A DNA stretch of 8,947 nucleotides, taken from assembly GCA_902475455.1 (NCBI GenBank), contig CABRZO010000099.1, positions 1 through 8,947 on the forward strand. Reading direction: 5' to 3'. This document shows, piece by piece, positions 1 through 5,969 of the stretch. The position numbers and the translations under genes were made by a program. Position 1 is the stretch's first letter, and every line of letters begins with the position of its first letter. The notes under the pieces are model-generated. The model had not been told where the DNA came from, searched no databases, and worked only from the letters and a program-made list of their open reading frames with translations. The DNA comes from an uncultured Eubacteriales bacterium (GTDB lineage Bacteria > Bacillota > Clostridia > Oscillospirales > Oscillospiraceae).

Positions 1-612
1 CAGCACCCGGAGATTGAAAATATCCCGGAAAACCGTATGATCGGCTACACCTGCATGATGCCCAACTCCACCCCCCTGGTGGAAGTGGCCCAGGACGGCC
101 AGACCGCCCAGGGCATCTGGTACACCATCGCCCAGGAGACCGTGGGCCGCCCCGGCGGTCACAGTGAAGGCCTGTGGCGGGGCGAAAAGATTGCCGCGGA
201 CTTTGTCCGGGAGGGAGAGCGGTGGAAGATCTGGCATCTGGTGGTGTCCAATGACTACTTCAACCCGGCGGGCACCAACCACTCGGATCAGCCCCTGGAG
301 TTCCCGGAGGGCCAGGACCCCCGGCAGCTTCAGTTCGGCTCCCCCACCATTCCCATGCTGACCCACGACAGCAGGCTCCACTGGGCGGACAACTATCCCC
401 CGGAGCCCCAGCCCTACCACCACTATGAGCCCGGCATGGGCTATGGTCCCGAGGGCTGGCGCACCGCCATCACCCGCCCCGCCGCCGCCATCTCCCAGCA
501 GCGGATCGTCCGGGGCAGAGCCCTGCGGGAGCAGGCCCGGAAACGGCCCCGGCCTGGACCCGGCGGACCCGGCGGACCCGGCGGTCCCCAGCAAGATCCG
601 GAGGTGAACTGA
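1..612 (+). CDS. SnoaL/NTF2-like protein, 5' truncated by window edge
   Basis: The frame is open from the first base (reads QHPEIENIPENRM) and stops with TGA at 610-612, so the start lies outside the window. The protein resembles its downstream neighbour: HPEI, then a VEVAQDGQTAQ segment, then a DFVREGERWKIWHL segment matching FPEI, IEVAEDGKTAR and DFVCEDGAWKYLHE there. By that alignment about 88 N-terminal residues are missing. The pattern of a beta strand with DG-T, then a Phe-x-x-(Asp/Glu)-Gly-x-Trp-(Lys) strand, is typical of SnoaL-like/NTF2-fold proteins, small alpha+beta cones that include dehydratases, isomerases and cyclases (BaiE and ketosteroid isomerase are known examples). The C-terminal tail is Pro/Gly/Arg-rich and looks disordered. 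The next gene starts one base after the stop, so the two are translationally coupled and may form a heteromer. Reaction and substrate are unknown. The ATG at 37 is only an internal Met. Confidence 0.75.
   Translation, partial: QHPEIENIPENRMIGYTCMMPNSTPLVEVAQDGQTAQGIWYTIAQETVGRPGGHSEGLWRGEKIAADFVREGERWKIWHLVVSNDYFNPAGTNHSDQPLEFPEGQDPRQLQFGSPTIPMLTHDSRLHWADNYPPEPQPYHHYEPGMGYGPEGWRTAITRPAAAISQQRIVRGRALREQARKRPRPGPGGPGGPGGPQQDPEVN
556..588 (+). repeat. 9-bp tandem repeat encoding a Gly-Gly-Pro tail
   Basis: Three perfect copies of GGACCCGGC (556-564, 565-573, 574-582) are followed by a partial, diverged copy to 588. The unit is in frame and encodes repeated Gly-Pro-Gly steps near the C-terminus of the first SnoaL-like protein. 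Short in-frame repeats like this vary in copy number by slippage, so tail length may differ between strains. Confidence 0.85.
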
Positions 613-613
613 G

Positions 614-1375
614 ATGAAACGACATCTTTCTGTGGAGCAGCGGCTGGAGCAGGCCCTGGCCAGCCAACAGGTGGAAAAACTCCACGGCAAACACAACTAT
701 TTCCACGCCCGGAACTTCTCCGCCGAGGAGTGGAGCACCATCTGGTCCCAGAGCGACAACACCGCCTGGGCCCATGGCTTCGGCCGGATGCGGGGCTTTG
801 ACCAGATCTGGTACAACTCGGTGACCATGTACGACTATTCCGTCTACGAGACCTACATCGACCTGGTGCAGATGTTCCCGGAGATCGGCGGCCTGGACCC
901 CCGGCCCGTTATGGAGCTGTCCATGCACACCCTGGTCAACGGCATCATCGAGGTGGCCGAGGACGGCAAGACCGCCCGGTCCTCCTTTGTCACCCCCGGC
1001 ATGCTCTACGACTGCATTAACTCCATGGCGGTGAAACAGGGCATCTCCTTCTGGGAGCGCTACGGCTCCGACTTCGTCTGCGAGGACGGGGCGTGGAAAT
1101 ACCTCCACGAGCATGTGTGCCCCGACTTCGGTATGCCCTTCGATTTTGTCAACATGGCCGCCGACGAGTACGAGCGGGCGGTGAACCCCGCCCTGGGAGG
1201 CCCCATGGCCCCGCCGGCGGGCCGGGACGACCGGGTGGAACTGGCGGACCCGGGTCCCCTGCATCAGAAGTACTCCATCTTCCAGCCGGTACAGAACACC
1301 GTTCCCTGGCCGGAGCCCTATGTGTCCATGAATGACCAGCACAGCTACGCCACCCTGGTGGAACCCATTTCATAA
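614..1375 (+). CDS. SnoaL/NTF2-like protein (253 aa)
   Basis: The start at 614 has a good ribosome site (GGAGGTG, 600-606, 7 nt away) inside the end of the preceding gene, whose stop is one base upstream. The protein has a helical N-terminus (about residues 1-55, with the aromatic segment NYFHARNF) and then a curved-sheet core with IEVAEDGKTAR and SDFVCEDGAWKYLHEHV, typical of the SnoaL-like/NTF2 fold. At 253 residues it is much longer than single-domain members (about 130-170), with extra N- and C-terminal segments shared with its truncated upstream paralogue. Family members act as dehydratases, isomerases, cyclases or small-ligand binders, and I cannot assign a catalytic residue here. A flavoprotein gene follows 60 bases downstream in the same direction, suggesting a dehydration or isomerisation step coupled to a reduction. 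No signal peptide is visible, so it is probably cytoplasmic. Confidence 0.82.
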   Translation: MKRHLSVEQRLEQALASQQVEKLHGKHNYFHARNFSAEEWSTIWSQSDNTAWAHGFGRMRGFDQIWYNSVTMYDYSVYETYIDLVQMFPEIGGLDPRPVMELSMHTLVNGIIEVAEDGKTARSSFVTPGMLYDCINSMAVKQGISFWERYGSDFVCEDGAWKYLHEHVCPDFGMPFDFVNMAADEYERAVNPALGGPMAPPAGRDDRVELADPGPLHQKYSIFQPVQNTVPWPEPYVSMNDQHSYATLVEPIS

Positions 1376-1392
1376 TCAAATCAATCATCATA

Positions 1393-1416
1393 CTCCTCCC
1401 GCCAGAGCGGGAGGGG
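1393..1416 (+). other. GC-rich intergenic hairpin before flavoprotein gene
   Basis: CCTCCCGC (1395-1402) and GCGGGAGG (1407-1414) form a perfect 8-bp stem with a CAGA loop. One G:U and one C:G pair extend it to 1393-1416. No T tract follows on either strand, so it is not a standard intrinsic terminator. It lies between the second SnoaL-like gene and the ribosome site of the flavoprotein gene (AAAGGAG, 1421-1427). The 3' arm is purine-rich but the ribosome site itself stays free. It could be an mRNA processing or stability element, or partly polar on downstream expression; the function is inference. Confidence 0.55.
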
Positions 1417-1435
1417 CGGAAAAGGAGCGTGTCAT

Positions 1436-3148
1436 ATGGCATACGTCATCGGAAAAAACTGCTCCACTTGCCACTACTGCTTCAATACCTGCCCGGTAAA
1501 AGCCATCAAATTTGTGGGAGTGGAGTACGCCATCGACCCGGACAAGTGCATCAACTGCGGCCAGTGCGCCCAGGTCTGCCCCGCCGGGATCATTTACAAT
1601 CCCGACCAACAACAGCCCGTCCCCCAGGCCCAGCCCCAAACCATCACCGCCGACGCAGTGGTGCTGGGAGCCGGCGGCAGCGGCCTGGTGGCGGCGGTGC
1701 GCTACCGTCAGCTCACCGGCAAACAAGTGGTGGTACTGGAGAAGGCGAAAAAGCCCGGCGGCAACACCAATCTGGGCCACGCCTTTGTGGTGCGATACTC
1801 CAAGATTCACGCCGCCGCCGGTATGCCCGACCTGCGGGAGCAGGCGGTGGAATCCATCTGGAACGGCTCCAACGGCAAGGACATCAGCAAGAATCTGGTC
1901 CGCCGGGCGGTTTATGGCCTCACGGACATGTTTGACTGGCTGTGCACCTTTGGCGGCGTGGAAGAGCGCTTCAAGCTGGTGGATCTCCGGGAGCACCCCA
2001 TTCCCAACGGCCCCTTCGTCTTCTGCCCCGGCTTCTTCGACTACCCGGACCGCACCCTGAACGTGAAGTCCACCGACCACTCCATGGGCCCCGGCTGGAT
2101 GGGCACCTTTGTCATCGACAAGATGCTGGAGCAGTGCAAGGCCCTGGACATCCCGGTGCTCACCGAACACCGGGCCATCCACCTGCTGGTGGACGAGGCC
2201 GGCGCCTTCCAGGCGGTGGAGGCCCAGACCCCCGCAGGATCGGTGACGGTCCGGGCCAAGTGCTGCCTGATCGCCTCCGGCGGCTTTGCCCGCAACGAAA
2301 AGCTGATCCGCCAGCTGCGGCCCTCCTTCTATGAGGGAATGCCCGTCCACTCCTTCACCGTGGCCTCCAACACCGGCGATGCCATCGGCATGGCGGAGGA
2401 GATCGGCGCTGCCCTGGACCTGGAGCATGTAAAAATCCCCCTCTTCGGGCCAGTCCATCACCCCTTCAACTACGGAGTGGTCAGCCTGGTCAACTCCCCC
2501 CGGGTGGCCATGGTCAACCTGGACGGCCGTCGCTTTGCCAACGAGGGAGCGCCTCCGGAGCCCGGCAACCCCTTCAGCCCCCTGGAGCACCAGCCCCAGA
2601 AAATCGCCTACGCCATCTTTGACAGCGACACCGTGGAACAGATGGGCCGGGAGCTGCTGGAGCGTACCGCTCGGGACGAGAGCCTTCACAAGTGTATGCT
2701 GAACTGGCGGGGGGAACTGGAGTACGAGTGCGCTGAGCTGGACATCGCCGCCCACAAGGCCGACACCCTGGAGGAACTGGCCCGGAAGGCCGGCATCGAC
2801 CCGCTGGGGCTGGCCGACGAGGTGGAAAAGTACAATATGTTCTGCACCCAGGGCCAGGATGAGGACTTCGACAAGCCCGCCCCCTTCCTGACCCCCGTGG
2901 CCAAGGGCCCCTTCTATGCGGTGCTGCTGATGCGCTTCAACGAGGGCGCCGAGGGCGGCCTGGTCAACGACGACAACCTGCGGCTGGTCAAACAGGACGG
3001 CACCCCCTTCTCCGGCATCTATGTGGCCGGCGACTGCTGCCGGGGCGTGCTGAAGCGGGACGACGACGGCGGCAAGTGCAGCGAAATGCCCTGGGCCATG
3101 GCCTCCGGCTATCTGGCCGGTGGGGAGATGGCGGACTACACCAAATAA
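1436..3148 (+). CDS. Ferredoxin-FAD fusion oxidoreductase, fumarate reductase flavoprotein superfamily
   Basis: The start has AAAGGAG 8 nt upstream. Residues 1-55 are a two-cluster ferredoxin: C9-x2-C12-x2-C15-x3-C19-P and C38-x2-C41-x2-C44-x3-C48-P each supply four ligands for a [4Fe-4S] cluster. A short Gln/Pro linker (about 56-70) leads to a Rossmann FAD site, GAGGSG at 78-83 with E102 ending the second strand and a GGNT turn at 108-111. Further on are the family motif GRRFANE and a C-terminal GIYVAGDC segment that closes the FAD site. This is the FAD_binding_2 family (fumarate, urocanate and related enoate reductases, 3-ketosteroid dehydrogenases). The ferredoxin domain likely feeds electrons to FAD. 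There is no signal peptide or haem motif, so it is probably cytoplasmic. The fumarate reductase HTMGG motif is replaced by NEGAEGG (about 502-508), so fumarate is an unlikely substrate. It probably works with the two SnoaL-like proteins upstream. Confidence 0.88.
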   Translation: MAYVIGKNCSTCHYCFNTCPVKAIKFVGVEYAIDPDKCINCGQCAQVCPAGIIYNPDQQQPVPQAQPQTITADAVVLGAGGSGLVAAVRYRQLTGKQVVVLEKAKKPGGNTNLGHAFVVRYSKIHAAAGMPDLREQAVESIWNGSNGKDISKNLVRRAVYGLTDMFDWLCTFGGVEERFKLVDLREHPIPNGPFVFCPGFFDYPDRTLNVKSTDHSMGPGWMGTFVIDKMLEQCKALDIPVLTEHRAIHLLVDEAGAFQAVEAQTPAGSVTVRAKCCLIASGGFARNEKLIRQLRPSFYEGMPVHSFTVASNTGDAIGMAEEIGAALDLEHVKIPLFGPVHHPFNYGVVSLVNSPRVAMVNLDGRRFANEGAPPEPGNPFSPLEHQPQKIAYAIFDSDTVEQMGRELLERTARDESLHKCMLNWRGELEYECAELDIAAHKADTLEELARKAGIDPLGLADEVEKYNMFCTQGQDEDFDKPAPFLTPVAKGPFYAVLLMRFNEGAEGGLVNDDNLRLVKQDGTPFSGIYVAGDCCRGVLKRDDDGGKCSEMPWAMASGYLAGGEMADYTK

Positions 3149-3162
3149 TCCCCTGGCTTATC

Positions 3163-3197
3163 TGCAAATAAAGACACTTTCCTTTGCAAACCGCGTC
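3163..3197 (+). promoter_or_regulatory. Putative AraC-type operator: two direct half-sites, 22 bp apart
   Basis: The half-sites are TGCAAATAAAGAC (3163-3175) and TGCAAACCGCGTC (3185-3197). The starts are 22 bp apart, about two helical turns, so both face the same side of the DNA. An equivalent pair with identical spacing lies at 7022-7056, upstream of the ABC ATPase genes. The four copies agree at T1, C3-A6, G11 and C13, with A/T always at position 12. The second half-site ends one base before the weak -35 of the promoter here, the class II activator position known for AraC-family proteins. The likely protein is the AraC-type regulator encoded at 5970-7004. That assignment is inference from layout. 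Confidence 0.55.
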
Positions 3198-3198
3198 C

Positions 3199-3228
3199 TT
3201 TCTTGTCCGAGTCTTCTGCTGATATACT
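3199..3228 (+). promoter_or_regulatory. Promoter of the solute-binding protein gene (extended -10, weak -35)
   Basis: The -10 is TATACT (3223-3228) with an extended -10 TG at 3220-3221. The best-placed -35 is TTTCTT (3199-3204), 18 bp upstream and a poor match to TTGACA, which fits a promoter needing an activator. The predicted start is near 3235, giving a leader of about 60 nt that is purine-rich and ends in the AAGGAG ribosome site at 3281-3286. Confidence 0.5.
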
Positions 3229-3295
3229 TGCCTCAAGACCCCGGACCAATCAGGAGAAAACCGAGAAAACAGGAAAACAGAAGGAGTTGTAAAGA

Positions 3296-5062
3296 ATGAA
3301 GAAGATTACCGCATTGCTCCTGGCGCTGGCTATGGTGTTCGCGCTGGCCGCCTGCGGAGGCGGCAGCACCTCCACCCCCGGCTCCGCCTCTTCCGCCGGT
3401 TCCACCGCCAGCTCCGGCTCCGGCGACACCACCCCTGTGACCACCAGCGGCGACCCGGTGGAGGGCGGTTCCATCACCGTGTTCTGGCAGGAGTTCTATA
3501 ACGGCTATGACCCCTCCATTGCCGACAACCGCAACTACGCCCTGTGGTTTGACCGTCTCTGGTCCCCGGACTGGAACTCCAGCCGGGAGGAATACCAGTG
3601 GGACAGCGAGTACATCACCATGGACTACATGACCGGTCAGATCGCCGACAGCTGGAGCTTTGACTCCGAGGCCATGACTCTGTCCGTCACCATCCGGGAC
3701 GATGTGTACTTCCAGGAAAAGACCGGTGATCTGGCCCAGTACGATGTCTATGGCGGCCGTCAGCTCACCGCCGAGGACGTGGCCTGGTCCTACCAGCGGC
3801 TGCTGGGCCTGGACGGCGTGGCCAAGTGCGAGAGCGAGCAGGACTGGTCCTCCAAGCTGCCCATGCTGGAGTCCGTGGAAGTGGTGGATGACCTGAACCT
3901 GATCTTCCACTTCAACACCGGCTCTGAGACCGCCCTCAACGACTTCATGATCGCCGGCGTCTGCATCGGCGGCGTGGAGTGGGACACCCTGACCACCGAG
4001 CAGAAGTCCGACTGGCACTACGCCTGCGGCACCGGCCCCTACATGATCGTGGACTATGTGGCCGACTCCTACATGACCTTTGCCAAGAACCCCAACTACT
4101 ACCAGACCGATGCCGACGGCAACCAGCTACCCTATCTGGACGAGATCAAGCTGGTCTGCATCACTGACTCCGCCAACTCCGTGGCCCAGTTCATCTCCGG
4201 CTCCATCGACATTCTGGGCTGGGGCAACGACGTCATCTCCGACTCTGAGAAGCAGCAGCTGCGGGACTCCATGCCCGAGGGCAGCTTTGTGGAGTACAGC
4301 TATGTCACCAACCCCTGCGGCATCTTCCTGAAGCAGTGCTATGAGCCCCTGGCGGACATCCGGGTGCGCACCGCCATCCAGAAGGCCATTGATATGGAGA
4401 CCATTACCACCGAGTACTACGGCTACGACCTCTCCGAGCTCCAGCTCTTCGGCGTCTGGTCTCAGAGCACCGACTGGTCCTCCGTCAGCGACTGGGATCA
4501 GGAGCTGACCGACAGCTTCGCCTATGATCCCGAGGCCGCCAAGGCCCTGCTGGAGGAGGCCGGCTACGGCGATGGCTTTGAGTTCACCGTCACCCTGTTC
4601 GCCATGATGGACGTGGATCTGTACACTTTGGTGGCCGAGCAGCTGGCCCAGGTGGGCATCACCATGAACATTGAGACCGTCCCCACTCCCCCCGAGATGC
4701 AGGCCATCGGCATGGATCAGACCGACAACCGCTGCATCCCCGGCACCGTCTGCCTGTACTCCATGAACCAGGCCAGCCAGAGCTACCTGTCCTACGGCAA
4801 CAACAACAACGGCGCCTTCAACGACCCCGAGATGGATGCTCTGTTTGAGGCCCTGACCGCCTCCCAGACCCTGGAGGAGCAGGTGGCCAACGCCAAGGCC
4901 GCCGACGAGTATGTGGCCCAGCAGCACTACACCATCCAGTGCGGCCCCTGCGAAAAGGTGAACTCCTACGTTTCCAGCCGGATCGGCGGTTACTCCGGCG
5001 AGCGGCTGTGGAAGAACTGGAACGTCACCACCATCCTGACCAACATCTGGGTGAACGAGTAA
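3296..5062 (+). CDS. ABC transporter solute-binding lipoprotein, family 5 (peptide/nickel/opine type)
   Basis: The start at 3296 has AAGGAG 9 nt upstream and opens a classic lipoprotein signal: MKK, a hydrophobic core, then the lipobox L17-A-A-C20. Signal peptidase II would cleave before C20 and the cysteine would be lipidated, anchoring the protein outside the membrane. Residues 21-48 are a Ser/Gly/Thr linker. The rest is an SBP_bac_5-type ligand-binding fold: an N-terminal GGSITV strand, the VAWSYQRLLG segment, and the conserved ADIRVRTAIQKAID helix at about 353-366. The length (588 aa) is a little above the usual 500-560. The N-terminal region is rich in Trp, Tyr and Asp. Members carry oligopeptides, nickel, opines, glycosides and other small ligands, so the substrate is not predictable. 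The gene has its own promoter and operator and is followed by a hairpin. Its likely partners are the ATPases at 7144-8947; the permeases are not in the window. Confidence 0.92.
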   Translation: MKKITALLLALAMVFALAACGGGSTSTPGSASSAGSTASSGSGDTTPVTTSGDPVEGGSITVFWQEFYNGYDPSIADNRNYALWFDRLWSPDWNSSREEYQWDSEYITMDYMTGQIADSWSFDSEAMTLSVTIRDDVYFQEKTGDLAQYDVYGGRQLTAEDVAWSYQRLLGLDGVAKCESEQDWSSKLPMLESVEVVDDLNLIFHFNTGSETALNDFMIAGVCIGGVEWDTLTTEQKSDWHYACGTGPYMIVDYVADSYMTFAKNPNYYQTDADGNQLPYLDEIKLVCITDSANSVAQFISGSIDILGWGNDVISDSEKQQLRDSMPEGSFVEYSYVTNPCGIFLKQCYEPLADIRVRTAIQKAIDMETITTEYYGYDLSELQLFGVWSQSTDWSSVSDWDQELTDSFAYDPEAAKALLEEAGYGDGFEFTVTLFAMMDVDLYTLVAEQLAQVGITMNIETVPTPPEMQAIGMDQTDNRCIPGTVCLYSMNQASQSYLSYGNNNNGAFNDPEMDALFEALTASQTLEEQVANAKAADEYVAQQHYTIQCGPCEKVNSYVSSRIGGYSGERLWKNWNVTTILTNIWVNE

Positions 5063-5065
5063 TAC

Positions 5066-5094
5066 TTGTCTCCCGGACCCGGCCATGGTATCAT
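5066..5094 (+). promoter_or_regulatory. Possible promoter upstream of the aldolase gene
   Basis: TTGTCT (5066-5071) lies 17 bp before TATCAT (5089-5094), and TGG (5086-5088) makes an extended -10. The match is better than those of the two operator-linked promoters. The predicted start (about 5101) falls just before the hairpin at 5104-5133, so a transcript from here would begin with that hairpin. No half-sites of the AraC-type motif are seen here. This is prediction only. Confidence 0.35.
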
Positions 5095-5103
5095 AAGCAA
5101 AAG

Positions 5104-5133
5104 AAAAAGGCGTCGGTTTTCCGGCGCCTTTTT
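5104..5133 (+). terminator. Intrinsic terminator or attenuator after the binding-protein gene
   Basis: AAAAAGGCG (5104-5112) pairs with CGCCTTTTT (5125-5133). Inside are a T·G wobble and CGG/CCG around a TTTT loop, giving a 13-bp stem. The five T residues of the 3' arm act as a short T tract, and the A-rich 5' arm makes it look usable in both directions. It lies 41 bases after the stop of the binding-protein gene and 37 bases before the aldolase start. It probably ends the upstream transcript, with some read-through possible. Confidence 0.8.
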
Positions 5134-5157
5134 CCGCATCAGACAACACACAAGAAC

Positions 5158-5163
5158 AGGAGG
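5158..5163 (+). promoter_or_regulatory. Ribosome binding site that fixes the aldolase start
   Basis: AGGAGG, 7 nt before the ATG at 5171, is a near-perfect Shine-Dalgarno site. It decides against the longer in-frame start at 5066, which would read through the terminator hairpin and lacks such a site. Confidence 0.85.
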
Positions 5164-5170
5164 CAGCACA

Positions 5171-5968
5171 ATGACCCAATCTGGTATCACCCCCTTCCAC
5201 TCCGAAGCCGGCCGCGCCATGCGGAAATTGTATGAGCAGGGACAACTCTCCGGTTGGCACGGCTTTATCGGCAGCAGTGTCAGCCGCTGGCTGCGTCCCG
5301 CGGATCTGCGGGAATTTCAGTCCTGCCTGGACTGGAGCCAGCCCTACCGGCCCATCGACGCCGGCTGTTACCCCCGGCTGGCCCGGGAGTGCTTCCTGTT
5401 TTCCCAGCAGGAAGGCACCAACTACGGAGAGGATGACAACCCCTTCCCCTTCAATTTTCAGGTGATTCAGGTCAGCGGGGACGGGGCCAGCTACCGCATC
5501 CTCTGGGAAAAAACTCTGCGCCACCATCCCCCCATGGAACTGAGCATCCATCTGACGGTCCACTCCGTGCGCAGCAACGGCCCCGGGGGCGTTGTGTATC
5601 ACTGCCAGCCCATCAACACCATTGCCCTGGCCGCCCTGAACCGGGAGTGGGGCCGGGATCTGGTGGAGGAGCTGTCCCACGGCTTTGCCAATGTGCGCAA
5701 CGTAGTGCCCGACGGCATTGACGTGGTACCTTGGGGGATGACCGGCTCCATCCAGCTGGGAGCGACCATGTCCCCGGAAATGCTGGTGGAACTGACGGAC
5801 TTTTTGAAGGAGATTGGGGAGCACACCAAAAACCACCAGGCCGTCATGCTGGACGGGGAGGGGATCATCTGTAGCTCCTGTTCTGAGTACGCGGTGTTCG
5901 GCCTCATCAACACGGTGGAACACGCTGCGGAAATTCGGCTCAAAATGCTGGCGGCAGGCGGGAAGTGA
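5171..5968 (+). CDS. Class II aldolase family protein, RhaD-like, with altered metal and phosphate sites
   Basis: The start is set by AGGAGG 7 nt upstream; the product is 265 aa, close to E. coli rhamnulose-1-phosphate aldolase (RhaD, about 274). From memory of RhaD the correspondence runs along the length: SGWHG to KGWDE near residue 28, GDGASYRILWE (103-113) to SDGAGYHILWG, VVYHCQ-NTIAL to VIMHCHATNLIAL, FPDGVGILPW to VPDGIDVVPW (179-188), and an FGLI-T-E helix (243-250). RhaD uses Zn ligands H141, H143 and H212 and catalytic E117. Here the equivalents are H144, Q146, H222 and E123, so one zinc histidine is glutamine. RhaD phosphate-site residues are also changed. A CSSC motif sits at 234-237. 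It may be an aldolase for a non-phosphorylated substrate with altered metal binding, another lyase, or a non-catalytic homologue. The AraC-type gene follows almost directly, so the two are likely co-transcribed. Confidence 0.8.
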   Translation: MTQSGITPFHSEAGRAMRKLYEQGQLSGWHGFIGSSVSRWLRPADLREFQSCLDWSQPYRPIDAGCYPRLARECFLFSQQEGTNYGEDDNPFPFNFQVIQVSGDGASYRILWEKTLRHHPPMELSIHLTVHSVRSNGPGGVVYHCQPINTIALAALNREWGRDLVEELSHGFANVRNVVPDGIDVVPWGMTGSIQLGATMSPEMLVELTDFLKEIGEHTKNHQAVMLDGEGIICSSCSEYAVFGLINTVEHAAEIRLKMLAAGGK

Positions 5969-5969
5969 T

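Noticed and set aside
470..1342. A 290-codon open frame on the - strand over the SnoaL-like genes, with a similar one at 3233-4018
   Set aside because: Both are shadows of the + strand genes with biased composition and no supporting motif.
1388..2755. A 455-codon open frame on the - strand opposite the flavoprotein gene
   Set aside because: It has the same shadow composition. The + strand encodes clear ferredoxin and FAD motifs over the same bases.
3203..3208. TTGTCC near both operator-linked promoters (also 7065-7070) as the -35
   Set aside because: Spacing to the -10 is 14 bp and 11 bp respectively, too short and not consistent between the two sites.
5066..5170. A longer start for the aldolase gene at 5066
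   Set aside because: The added residues are encoded by the promoter and hairpin region and are Arg/Lys-rich nonsense. AGGAGG sits 7 nt before the ATG at 5171.
4127..5923. A 598-codon open frame on the - strand across the binding-protein and aldolase genes
   Set aside because: It is an artefact of GC-rich codons opposite well-supported + strand genes. The predicted protein is low-complexity (Gly/Val/His/Leu rich), matches no family I recognise, and runs through the terminator hairpin.
5814..5969. An AraC-type gene start at ATG 5814
   Set aside because: It would overlap the aldolase gene by 155 bases in another frame, and the added residues match nothing in the cupin domain.
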